Positions 35,123 through 43,452 of a stretch of DNA of 50,980 bases are shown here, in pieces. A program made the translations under genes and the position numbers. Numbering within the stretch: the stretch's first letter is position 1; each line of letters starts with the position of its first letter. Source of the DNA: Pirellulales bacterium. GTDB taxonomy: Bacteria; Planctomycetota; Planctomycetia; Pirellulales; Lacipirellulaceae. The notes below the pieces were generated by a model. It did no database searches. It worked only from the letters and a program-made list of their open reading frames with translations, and was not told where the DNA came from. The stretch spans positions 1-50,980 of the forward strand of contig JAKVCB010000012.1 in NCBI GenBank assembly GCA_022448345.1. The letters are read 5' to 3'.

Positions 35123-36514
35123 CTAAATCGCAAACTGGCCATCTTCAAGACGGAGTTTTTTCATCTTTTTATAAAGCGTTGTCCGATTGATACCAAGTTG
35201 GTCGGCAGTCAAGTTTCGATTCCAACTGTTGGACTCGAGCACGTCGAGAATAATTTGTCGCTCGGGGCCTTCTAATGCCTCTTTGAGTGTTTGTTGGCCG
35301 ACCGGTGACACGCTTGCCATGGAAGGATTGCTGGAATGGGTACTGCGAACTTCCACAGGTAGATCGGCAGGTGTAATCACCTCACCTTTTCCTAAGAGTA
35401 CTGCTCGTTCTACTACGTTCTGTAGTTCTCTTACATTGCCTGGCCAGGAGTACCGCTGCAGGGCAAATATGGCTTCGTCGGAGAATAGCTTGACGTCACG
35501 CCCCGATTCCTCGCGGACTTGTTCGAGAAAACTCTGTGCCAAAATAGGAATGTCACTTGTCCGTTGGCGGAGTGATGGTAATTCAATGTTAACGACGTTA
35601 ATCCTGTAGTAGAGATCCTGGCGAAAATCACCCCGTGCAACCGCCTCCACCAGATTGTCGTTCGTGGCAAGAATCACGCGAACATCGACTTTGTAAGTTT
35701 TCGTGCCGCCAACCGCCTCAAATGCGAGTTCCTGAAGCACTCTGAGCAACTTGACCTGCATTGCAGGACTAGCCGTACCAATTTCATCAAGAAACACGGT
35801 GCCACCATCGGCTTGCAAAAACTTACCGACTTTGTCGGTGGCGGCCCCCGTAAAAGCGCCAGCAACATGGCCAAACAGTTCGCTTTCAAGCAGGCTTTCT
35901 GGAAGTGCCCCACAGGCGACCTCGACAAAAGGTCCGTCTACCCGCCCGCTGTGGCGGTGGATGGCCCTTGCAATCATGCTTTTTCCTGTCCCGCTTTCCC
36001 CGGTGACCAGTACGGTGGCGCGCGTGTCGGCAATGCTATGGATCATATCGAACACCGGCTTCATCCGTGTGTCTTGACCGACAATGTTGTCCATTCCATA
36101 AGCTCGATCGAGTTGGGCTTTCAGGTTCGAGTTTTCTGTGAGTACCTTGCGCTGAGAAAGGGCCCGCTCGATGGCCATCATCAATTCGTCATCGATTAGC
36201 GGCTTGGTGAGATAATCAAACGCGCCTGCACGAATTGCCTCGACGGCAGAATCAGGCGTTCCGTAGCCAGTCATCATTAACACCTGAGAGGATGGCCAAT
36301 TCCGACGACATTTTTCTAGCAAGTCGAAACCATCGTCGTCACCAAGTCGCACATCGACCAGCAGCACGTCGAACGGTTTTTCAGATAGTAACTGAAGTGC
36401 GTCCGCGGAACTCATAGCTACGTCCACATCCAGTCCCTGGGTGCATAGCCAATCGGACATCGATTCAAGTACCTGGAAGTCATCGTCAACTAGCAAGAGC
36501 GAAGGTTTATTCAT
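35123..36514 (-). CDS. NtrC-family sigma-54-dependent response regulator
   Basis: 463 residues with three domains. The receiver (1-120) has acidic pocket DDD at 10-12, phosphoacceptor Asp54 and conserved Lys104. The AAA+ domain has Walker A GESGTGKS at 172-179, the sigma-54-contacting loop GAFTGA at 219-224 and Walker [12 protein letters not shown]. The C-terminal Fis-type helix-turn-helix reads [20 protein letters not shown] histidine kinase should phosphorylate it, but none is adjacent, so it is an orphan within this window. Start at the ATG 36514; the frame extends upstream to 36583 but would add unrelated residues. It could be the activator of sigma-54 promoters such as the one proposed before hsp20, but nothing here proves it. 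Confidence 0.95.
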   Translation of the reverse strand: MNKPSLLLVDDDFQVLESMSDWLCTQGLDVDVAMSSADALQLLSEKPFDVLLVDVRLGDDDGFDLLEKCRRNWPSSQVLMMTGYGTPDSAVEAIRAGAFDYLTKPLIDDELMMAIERALSQRKVLTENSNLKAQLDRAYGMDNIVGQDTRMKPVFDMIHSIADTRATVLVTGESGTGKSMIARAIHRHSGRVDGPFVEVACGALPESLLESELFGHVAGAFTGAATDKVGKFLQADGGTVFLDEIGTASPAMQVKLLRVLQELAFEAVGGTKTYKVDVRVILATNDNLVEAVARGDFRQDLYYRINVVNIELPSLRQRTSDIPILAQSFLEQVREESGRDVKLFSDEAIFALQRYSWPGNVRELQNVVERAVLLGKGEVITPADLPVEVRSTHSSNPSMASVSPVGQQTLKEALEGPERQIILDVLESNSWNRNLTADQLGINRTTLYKKMKKLRLEDGQFAI

Positions 36515-36839
36515 GGAGAGTTTCTTTTCGCAGTTCCTGGCGACCAACTCCGCGTGGTGGTTGTTGGCCTTGCCTCGCACCACAAGCGTGGCGCACGGAT
36601 ATTGGTAGGTTTAACAGTCGTGTGAGTCGTAGCGGTTGAAGCGAGACGAATTGACTCTCGATACCGGTGTGTAGTGTCAAACGGCATCAACGAGGGACGT
36701 CCAACTTTTACGCGTCGGAAATTATCTACGTCACAGGTTGCCGCTGGTCAACGAAGATCTAGCAGGCTAGTGCCGGTATAAACGTTAGAATGGGGTTCTT
36801 CCCGATCGCCGGCGAGACTGTGTTGCGAGGCCTGAGTGG
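36515..36839. other. Intergenic region (325 bp)
   Basis: Between the xerC stop and the activator start. No gene or clear terminator seen. It should hold the activator promoter. Confidence 0.4.
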
Positions 36840-37760
36840 TCAGGTCAGCCTGTCTGAGAATGATCCGGCCCGGGGGTGCGCCTTTTCATAAGCCATACGT
36901 AGATTGGCCGTGCTCACATGTGTGTAGATTTGGGTCGTTACCAGGCTCTTGTGTCCCAGCAACTCCTGAACACTCCGGATATCGGCCCCCCGGTCAAGTA
37001 GATGGGTGGCAAAGCTGTGCCGCAAAGTGTGCGGAGATGTTCGCTGATCAAGTTCCGTTTGGCGGAGGTATTTTTCAAGCATGCGGGCAATACTGCGAGT
37101 GGTAATGCGAGTACCAAACTTGTTGACAAATACAGGGGCTCGCCGGTCTTGGGGTTCCCTGGAGGAAAGTTCACGAATACTCATCCAGCTTTTAAGGGCT
37201 CTCGTTGCGTAGGAGCCCAACGGTGCCAGTCTTTCGCGACGTCCTTTGCCGCGGACACGAACAATACCGGTAGGGAAGTCAAGGTCCCCATCATTTAACC
37301 CGGTGAGTTCGCTAACACGCAAACCTGCGGAGTAGAGCGTTTCCAGAACTGCCCGGTCGCGAATTCCCAGGGGTTCTTGAGCAGGGGGCGCGTTAAGGAG
37401 CTTTGCAACTTCCTTGGTCGACAGAAAATGGGGCAACCTGTGCGACTTGCGGGGATTTCGAAGGGCCTTGGCCGGGTTGGTTTGTAGCCAGTTTTCCCGC
37501 TGGCCGAATCGGAAGAAGCTGCGCACAGAAGCGAGGCGGCGAGCAATAGAACTCTTGGCGTAGCCCGCCTCGTGAAGCGCCGAAACAAACCCCCGCAGTT
37601 CAACGGTCGAAATATTACCGGGTGCTGGGGTGCCCCCCTGATCGTCGGCAAGGTATTCAGCGAGCGATTGGAGGTCTTCCCGATAACTTTTGAGCGTGTG
37701 ATCGGAGGCCCCACGTTCCACACGCATGTATTGCAGGAACTGTCCAATCTGCTTGTTCAT
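36840..37760 (-). CDS. xerC: Tyrosine recombinase XerC/XerD
   Basis: 306 residues, standard for Xer enzymes that resolve chromosome dimers at dif. The N-terminal SAM-like core-binding domain runs MNKQIGQFLQYMRVERGASDHTLKSYR and onward. The catalytic set is complete: Arg in TLYSAGLRVSELTGL, Lys in VRVRGKGRRER, His-x-x-Arg in SPHTLRHSFATHLL, His in LGHKSLVTTQIYTH and the nucleophile Tyr in the same block. XerC or XerD cannot be told apart by eye. It is not next to any mobile element or tRNA, so it is core machinery and not a phage integrase. It follows a small conserved gene by 62 bp, likely one operon. Confidence 0.92.
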   Translation of the reverse strand: MNKQIGQFLQYMRVERGASDHTLKSYREDLQSLAEYLADDQGGTPAPGNISTVELRGFVSALHEAGYAKSSIARRLASVRSFFRFGQRENWLQTNPAKALRNPRKSHRLPHFLSTKEVAKLLNAPPAQEPLGIRDRAVLETLYSAGLRVSELTGLNDGDLDFPTGIVRVRGKGRRERLAPLGSYATRALKSWMSIRELSSREPQDRRAPVFVNKFGTRITTRSIARMLEKYLRQTELDQRTSPHTLRHSFATHLLDRGADIRSVQELLGHKSLVTTQIYTHVSTANLRMAYEKAHPRAGSFSDRLT

Positions 37761-37822
37761 TAGCGGCTTAAAGGATCATCCACCAGATCATAGTGATAAA
37801 AACACGCGCTTTGATTTATGGG

Positions 37823-38065
37823 CTACACCCAGTCTTCGCTGTCGCTGATTTGAGGCATGCCCAGACGGCGGGACGATGGAGTCTGCGATTCCTGGCGAAT
37901 CTTCTGACTCAAGACGGCTGCATCGTACCAGGTAAAGCTCAACTCAGAATTCGAAGCATGCCGACCAAGTGCGCGAAGCGCCTCGGCCCGCTGGGCATCG
38001 TCGTAAAGTAGGATATAACGTTCTTTCCCTTTAACCAAAGCCAGTACATTGATATCGTCATTCAC
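37823..38065 (-). CDS. Small conserved protein of unknown function upstream of xerC
   Basis: 80 residues beginning at a GTG (38065) with GGAGG 8 nt before it, a strong ribosome site that decides the start. The sequence begins MNDDINVLALVKGKERYILLYDD, with strands and a helix (AQRAEALRALGRHASN), then a charged tail ending in ISDSEDWV. No signal peptide or metal motif; probably cytoplasmic. I do not know its function. The close spacing to xerC suggests co-transcription. Confidence 0.72.
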   Translation of the reverse strand: MNDDINVLALVKGKERYILLYDDAQRAEALRALGRHASNSELSFTWYDAAVLSQKIRQESQTPSSRRLGMPQISDSEDWV

Positions 38066-39125
38066 GTTTTAGGCCTCCATGCGACAGAGCGGGGGAGAGT
38101 GCTACTGTGAGACGACGAGTGCTGCGATAGCATGGGTAGGGGGTTGCGCGTCGCTCCTATCGTCGCTTATCGGCGCGCTGGCCACTCAAACACCACTCCC
38201 GTTTCTCTTGGGATGCCGTGAACCGAAAGCGTTTTGCAAGCGCGCGAGTGACAGCAGAAGCTCATGAAATCGTTGCCTCGTGGCAAATAGGTTTGCCATC
38301 TGCTGAACCAGTTGTCATTGCGATAGCAGGGGTGACCGGCCATAGAGTCGGTAAAACCTGGCTCATCGCTACGATAAATCCCTGCAGGTGTCAGAACCGG
38401 AACCTGATTTTTGATGTACGGGAGATGGTCCGGCACTTCCACAGGCGGCGAAAATAGTCGTGTATTGGGACAACTTGGGTGGTAAATTGCCGGCTCTCCC
38501 AATTGTGCAGCGCATGTGGTTCACAACGAATTTTCCTGACATGAAGGTCTCATCGATTCCGCATGGCCTTCTGTAGCTGGCAACCGTCGGGGGACCAATT
38601 TCTCGATCACGGTGAGAACTCCCAGAATGCCGTCCAATCGCTCGAACCGGTTATCCGACAGTAGTACGGCCGAAGATGGCTTGTTGAACGACTCCCAGTG
38701 GTATGCCTTCAAAGTTGGAGGTTGCCGGGAGTTTGGCGAAAAAGACGAGCGGAAATCTACGATCGTCCTGCGAAGGTTTGTCGCTTTGGCTGAAAAATGG
38801 CGCGATGACAACGCGACTCACTTGTGGACAAAGATTGAGAACCTGAGATCGGGGACTGGTCTTTGGGCACAACAGGGCGACAGCCGGGAGCACAGAACAA
38901 CAGCGCCGCTGTAAGGGCTGCGATGAACCAGCCTGAATCTCGCGGTTGACGCGAGGCGAAACGAAATGCGCTTTTGAGAGGAGGTTGAAGCACGGTCTGC
39001 AAACGAAATCGCTGGCAGTCCCCCTGCTAGCATTGCGATCACCCAGTTGAACTGGGCAGCGGCTTCGTTATCGACAAAGTACACCTTGTGGCTTCAGGGA
39101 AATCGTCCGTATCGGCGAACAGCAA
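38066..39125. other. Region without intact gene; possible gene remnants (about 1.06 kb)
   Basis: Between the small conserved gene and bshB1. Several minus-strand frames look like pieces of proteins but none is complete with a ribosome site. One at 38757-39002 has a lipoprotein-like N-terminus (FIAALTAALLFCAPGC). One at 38651-38893 continues in another frame with APFFSQSDKPSQDDRRFPLV. One at 38521-38811 contains RFERLDGILGVLTVIEKLV, and one at 38167-38502 contains GIYRSDEPGFTDSMAGHP. Together they may be a decayed exported-protein gene, but this is a weak inference. Confidence 0.35.
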
Positions 39126-39815
39126 TCACATGAGCCCTGCCATGGTCATCAGCCCGAGCGGTTCCCTCGAGGCGAAAGGTTCGCCATATTTGGCGCCGAT
39201 TTTTCCACCCCAATACGCGGCCTCTTCACGGAGCCCATCCAGGAACGAACGTGGGGTGGTAGGTCTGCCTGTCACGAATTGGCTTTCGAAGCAGCTGATT
39301 GCGGCAAGTTTTTGTTCCCATTGTGGGGAGATGTCCAGAATGAAAGCAGGCTGGGGTGCCAAGCGCAGATGCACACTGAAATAGTTATAAATCCGTGCCG
39401 GATGAACAGCCTCGCCAGGGAGATCCGTTTTGGTGAGCTTGGCCCAAAAACGACTGTCCTCTACAAGTTTGGTAGCCGCTGTGTGATCTGGATGAGCATC
39501 TTGCCAATAGGGGGCGAACAACCATTTGGGTCGTTGTTGACGAATCACACCCGCTAACTTTGCACGATTTTCGAGTGTGGCCTCAAGACTGCGGTTTTCC
39601 AGCCCCAGATTCTCCCGCCAGGCGAGCCCCAGAATTTCTGTTGCAGCGGCTGTTTCCCTCTGCCGAATTTCGGGCGATCCGTGCGGAGTCGGTTCACCCG
39701 ATGTGAGGTCCAACACGCCAATCCGGAGGCCCTCTTCCTGGAATTTCAAGATTGCCCCGCCCATGCCCAGTTCGGCATCATCCGGATGGGGAGCAATCAC
39801 AAGAATATCAAGCAT
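39126..39815 (-). CDS. bshB1: Bacillithiol biosynthesis deacetylase BshB1 (PIG-L/LmbE family)
   Basis: A zinc deacetylase that removes acetate from GlcNAc-malate to give GlcN-malate, the second step of bacillithiol synthesis. MLDILVIAPHPDDAELGMGG holds the zinc motif HPDD, and PYWQDAHPDHTAA gives the third ligand. VLDLTSGEPTPHGSPEIRQRE and the C-terminal FVTGRPTTPRSFLDGLREEAAYWG follow the BshB1 pattern closely. 229 residues, the usual size. Other LmbE-like amidases are less similar at these blocks. It is transcribed away from a tiny lipoprotein gene (72-bp gap). A BshC-like gene is in the window at 6931-8583; bshA is not. Confidence 0.87.
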   Translation of the reverse strand: MLDILVIAPHPDDAELGMGGAILKFQEEGLRIGVLDLTSGEPTPHGSPEIRQRETAAATEILGLAWRENLGLENRSLEATLENRAKLAGVIRQQRPKWLFAPYWQDAHPDHTAATKLVEDSRFWAKLTKTDLPGEAVHPARIYNYFSVHLRLAPQPAFILDISPQWEQKLAAISCFESQFVTGRPTTPRSFLDGLREEAAYWGGKIGAKYGEPFASREPLGLMTMAGLM

Positions 39816-39887
39816 GATAGGTTGCCCTGGGCGCCTGCGGAAAAATTTGGGAAGCTTCGCGGCCCAAATGAGCGGAGGTCATATGGC

Positions 39888-40097
39888 ATGAAGTCTTTTT
39901 CGCATTCTAATCGAACAAGCGGGTGTTGGGCAGTGACGTTGTTGGTTATGCTACCGGTCTTCGGGTGTAAGACCTGGAATACCGAGCGGTTTGACCTCAG
40001 CCGGCTACGGGACGAGCGCGCGGTGGATCTGGAAACACGTTTGTCGAAAGCTCTGCCGATTGCAGAAGACTCTTTCCAATTTTCCCCGGTTGACTGA
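39888..40097 (+). CDS. Very small lipoprotein (69 aa)
   Basis: Start at the ATG 39888 with GGAGG 9 nt upstream. The signal (AVTLLVMLPVFGC) ends in an atypical lipobox with Phe at -2. The mature part is only about 40 residues (KTWNTERFDLSRLRDERAVD and a short tail), helical and charged. No family is known to me. It is divergent from bshB1 and lies 90 bp before the M32 carboxypeptidase, with which it may share a transcript. Confidence 0.65.
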   Translation: MKSFSHSNRTSGCWAVTLLVMLPVFGCKTWNTERFDLSRLRDERAVDLETRLSKALPIAEDSFQFSPVD

Positions 40098-40187
40098 CCT
40101 TTGGCCTGCGTTCTTGGCACTTCCCCCGCGGTTCTACTGCCGAGCGTCGTCGACCCACGTCCGCAGCAACCAGTTGGAAAGAATACT

Positions 40188-41705
40188 ATGCACTCCACCT
40201 ACGAAGAACTTTGTAGTCATGCACGTGAAACGGCAATTCTGAGCAGCGTGCAAGCAGTTCTGGAATGGGATGAGCGGACCAAGCTCCCAGCGGCCGGAGG
40301 GGAATATCGGGCAGAGCAGGTCACTCAATTGGCCGGACTTATTCACGAAAAGCAAACTTCCTCCCAGGTTGGTGAATGGCTGGAAATGTTAGCCACAAGT
40401 CCGCTCGCAGCCGATCCGCACAGCGAAACAGGTGCGGTCATAGGACACTTGCGCCGCGACTACGAAAAAAAGACCAAGCTACCGCAGTCGCTTGTCGAGG
40501 AACTGGCACATACGGCAGTTATGGGCCAACGTCTTTGGGCCGAGGCGCGCAAAGAAGATGATTTTTCCCGATTTCAACCGTTGTTGGAAAAGACGCTTGA
40601 TCTGAAACGGCAAGAGGCTGCCGCGGTGGGCTTTACAGATTCTGTCTATGATCCTCTCCTGGATGATTACGAACCGGGAGCAAAAACTGCGGACGTAGCA
40701 CAGGTTTTGAGTGAACTGCGCAACGCGTTGGTGCCACTGGTCGAAGAAATTAAAGGCAGTGACCGGAAGCCGAACATGAAAATCCTTACGGGCGATTACC
40801 CGGTTGCCCTTCAGGAAGACTTTGGCAAACAGGTGGCGGAGGCAATGGGCTTTGGTTTTCAAGCGGGTCGCCTGGACGTGAGTGACCACCCCTTCTGCAC
40901 CACTTTGGGGCCACACGATGTCTGTCTTGCAACCCGGTATCACGAGGAAACACTGGTGGGGGGGTTGTTCAGTACCATACATGAAGCAGGACATGGCATC
41001 TATGAACAAGGGCTGCCGGCTGAAAAATTTGGCTTGCCAACCGGTGAGGCGGTGTCGCTTGGCATCCACGAGTCGCAGTCGCGGATGTGGGAGAACCTGG
41101 TCGGTCGCAGCAGGGCTTTCTGGGAACAATTCTATCCGGTTGCCCAGGCAACCTTTCCCGCGGGATTCGGCGATGTGTCGCTCGATGACTTTTACTTTGC
41201 AATCAATAACGTACAGCCATCGCTAATTCGCACCGAGTCCGATGAAATCACCTACAACTTGCATATATTGATCCGCTTTGAGCTTGAGATTGACCTGCTT
41301 GAAGCAACACTTGCCGTGTCCGACCTGCCTGAAGCCTGGAATGAAAAATATCGAACTTACCTGGGCATTGAACCGCCCGACGATCGGGACGGAGTGCTTC
41401 AGGATGTCCACTGGAGTGCAGGTTTATTTGGGTATTTCCCCACCTACTCACTCGGCAATCTCTATGCTGCCCAGTTTTTTGAAAAAGCATGCCAGGAATT
41501 GGGAGATCTAAACGATCTGTTTCGAAAGGGGCAATTCGAGCCACTTCGAGAGTGGTTGCGGAGCAACATTCACCAGCACGGACAAAAGTACACGCCAAGC
41601 GAATTGGCCCAAAAAATTACCGGAAAACCTCTTTCGCACACAGCACTTATCCGCCATTTGCGAGGCAAATTTGGGGCACTCTATAACCTTCCGGAAACTA
41701 CCTGA
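40188..41705 (+). CDS. M32 family metallocarboxypeptidase (Taq type)
   Basis: 505 residues from the ATG at 40188, which has GGAAAG at a good distance; the frame opens earlier at 40101 but the extra residues are not family-like. Zinc site HEAGHGIYEQGL (HExxH) is followed by the third Glu in GEAVSLGIHESQSRMWEN, the M32 signature HES/TQ. DVR-type substrate elements appear in SDHPFCTTLGPHDVCLATRY. The enzyme removes C-terminal residues from peptides in the cytosol. Almost entirely helical, no signal. It is followed by a 212-bp gap before the transhydrogenase operon. Confidence 0.94.
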   Translation: MHSTYEELCSHARETAILSSVQAVLEWDERTKLPAAGGEYRAEQVTQLAGLIHEKQTSSQVGEWLEMLATSPLAADPHSETGAVIGHLRRDYEKKTKLPQSLVEELAHTAVMGQRLWAEARKEDDFSRFQPLLEKTLDLKRQEAAAVGFTDSVYDPLLDDYEPGAKTADVAQVLSELRNALVPLVEEIKGSDRKPNMKILTGDYPVALQEDFGKQVAEAMGFGFQAGRLDVSDHPFCTTLGPHDVCLATRYHEETLVGGLFSTIHEAGHGIYEQGLPAEKFGLPTGEAVSLGIHESQSRMWENLVGRSRAFWEQFYPVAQATFPAGFGDVSLDDFYFAINNVQPSLIRTESDEITYNLHILIRFELEIDLLEATLAVSDLPEAWNEKYRTYLGIEPPDDRDGVLQDVHWSAGLFGYFPTYSLGNLYAAQFFEKACQELGDLNDLFRKGQFEPLREWLRSNIHQHGQKYTPSELAQKITGKPLSHTALIRHLRGKFGALYNLPETT

Positions 41706-41917
41706 GTTCTCCTCGCCCAGTTGTTGTGGGTCAGCTCAGCACCTCGAGACAAGGGTCCGTTACGGGTCTCATGCGACCTGTGTACGGTCGGCCCTTTTTT
41801 CTGCGGGTCTCGCTCTTCGGGCTTGTTCTTGCTTTGCAGACTTGTCTTACTTTGGAGAACTGGCTAAGTTGCAGCATCAATCTTCGCCGCACCGTTCCTC
41901 CTTCCTGACCGTGGACC

Positions 41918-43126
41918 ATGATCGTCTCAGTTCCCAGAGAGACTTATCCGGGTGAACGTCGCGTGGCGCTGGTGCCTGGTGGCGTGACCGAACTTGCCAA
42001 GCATGATTGCCAGGTGAAGATTGAATCAGGTGCGGGGATCGCGGCAGGATTCAGTGACGACGCGTATCGTGAAAATGGTGCGGAGGTTGTCGGTGATCGG
42101 GGGGCGCTGTTTGAGGCAGCCGATCTTTTATTGATGGTTCGCACCCCCGGATCCAACCCTGCTGAGGGACAGGCAGATCTCGATCGACTCTCCGGGCGGC
42201 ATACTCTGGTCGGCACTGCCGATCCGCTTGGCAACCCCCAAGTGGCACAACAACTTGCCGAACGGGGTACCACACTTTTTGCGATGGAGATGTTGCCCCG
42301 TATTACGCGAGCGCAAAGCATGGATGTCCTCTCATCAATGGCCACGATTGCTGGTTACAAGGCGGTTCTGCTGGGAGCTGAGCACTTGCCAAAGATGTTT
42401 CCCATGCTGATGACGGCCGCTGGTACGCTGACCGCAGCCAAGGTATTTGTCATTGGTGCAGGTGTGGCTGGTTTGCAGGCAATCGCCTCAGCCCGCCGGC
42501 TTGGTGCGGTGGTGCAAGCCTACGATGTGCGCGTGGCAGTGAAGGAACAGATTGAAAGCCTGGGGGCCCGGTTTGTGGAAATGGAACTTCCAGCCGAGAG
42601 TGCCGAAGGTGAGGGGGGATACGCCAAACAACTTGGAGAAGACTTCTACCAAAAGCAGCGAGATTTGATGGCTCGCGTCGTTTCCCAAAGCGATGTAGTT
42701 ATTACCACCGCTGCCATTCCAGGCAAACCGTCACCCCGCTTGATCACCGCCGAAGCAGTGCGTGGAATGTCTGCTGGCTCGGTCATCATCGATCTGGCGG
42801 CTGAACGGGGCGGCAATTGCGAGCTTTCTCAGCCAGACGAAATTGTCGACGAAAACGGCGTTACCATTCTTGGCCCAACCAACCTGGCCAGCGAAGTGCC
42901 TACCCATGCCAGCCAGATGTACAGCAGGAATTTGACCAATTTTTCGGCATCCTTGATATGCGAAGGCAAGTTGCAATTGAATTTCGACGACGAAGTGGTC
43001 CGCGAAACCTTGGTTGCGTATCGCGGTCAAGTCACCAGTCCCAAGATCCGCGAGCTTTTGGAAATGGAGCCTCTGGAATCGTTACCCGAAGGCAGTCCAC
43101 CCATTGATCACCTGGCTGAGAAGTAA
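41918..43126 (+). CDS. pntAA: NAD(P) transhydrogenase alpha-1 subunit (NAD-binding domain I)
   Basis: 402 residues. Domain I of proton-translocating transhydrogenase, which reduces NADP with NADH, driven by the proton gradient. It begins IVSVPRETYPGERRVALVPGG, typical of the alanine dehydrogenase/PNT N-terminal domain. It then has KVFVIGAGVAGLQAIASARRLGAVVQAYDVR, the NAD-binding Rossmann motif, and later VITTAAIPGKPSPRLIT. Alpha is split here into soluble (this gene) and membrane (next gene) parts, as in Rhodospirillum. The order pntAA-pntAB-pntB is followed by mutY, all on the plus strand and closely spaced. Confidence 0.95.
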   Translation: MIVSVPRETYPGERRVALVPGGVTELAKHDCQVKIESGAGIAAGFSDDAYRENGAEVVGDRGALFEAADLLLMVRTPGSNPAEGQADLDRLSGRHTLVGTADPLGNPQVAQQLAERGTTLFAMEMLPRITRAQSMDVLSSMATIAGYKAVLLGAEHLPKMFPMLMTAAGTLTAAKVFVIGAGVAGLQAIASARRLGAVVQAYDVRVAVKEQIESLGARFVEMELPAESAEGEGGYAKQLGEDFYQKQRDLMARVVSQSDVVITTAAIPGKPSPRLITAEAVRGMSAGSVIIDLAAERGGNCELSQPDEIVDENGVTILGPTNLASEVPTHASQMYSRNLTNFSASLICEGKLQLNFDDEVVRETLVAYRGQVTSPKIRELLEMEPLESLPEGSPPIDHLAEK

Positions 43127-43176
43127 GCCTCATTTCCGGCGGAACATCCTATCCACGTACCCAAGCTGGTTTTTTT

Positions 43177-43446
43177 ATGGATCTCCTTTCGGCAATCACG
43201 ATTTTTGTGCTGGCGATTTTCATCGGTTTCGAAATCATCACCAAAGTACCGCCTACGCTCCACACACCGCTGATGAGCGGATCGAACGCGATCAGTGGCA
43301 TCACACTGGTTGGAGCGTTGTTAGCGGGAACCACTCCACTGGGCCAATTCTTCGGATTTTTGGCCATCGTATTTGCCATGATTAACGTGGTTGGTGGCTT
43401 TCTTGTCACACACCGCATGTTGGCGATGTTCAAGAAAAAGGGTTGA
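43177..43446 (+). CDS. pntAB: NAD(P) transhydrogenase alpha-2 subunit (membrane part)
   Basis: 89 residues with three hydrophobic helices (LLSAITIFVLAIFIGFEII; GITLVGALLAG; FFGFLAIVFAMINVVGGFLV). The family block VPPTLHTPLMSGSNAISGI is present. It supplies part of the proton channel with PntB. 50 bp after pntAA and 6 bp before the pntB start codon. Confidence 0.95.
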   Translation: MDLLSAITIFVLAIFIGFEIITKVPPTLHTPLMSGSNAISGITLVGALLAGTTPLGQFFGFLAIVFAMINVVGGFLVTHRMLAMFKKKG

Positions 43447-43452
43447 ACGGAC

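Noticed and set aside
36840-37760. Tyrosine recombinase considered as an integrase of a mobile element
   Set aside because: Standard Xer length and motifs, no attachment sites, tRNA or cargo genes nearby.
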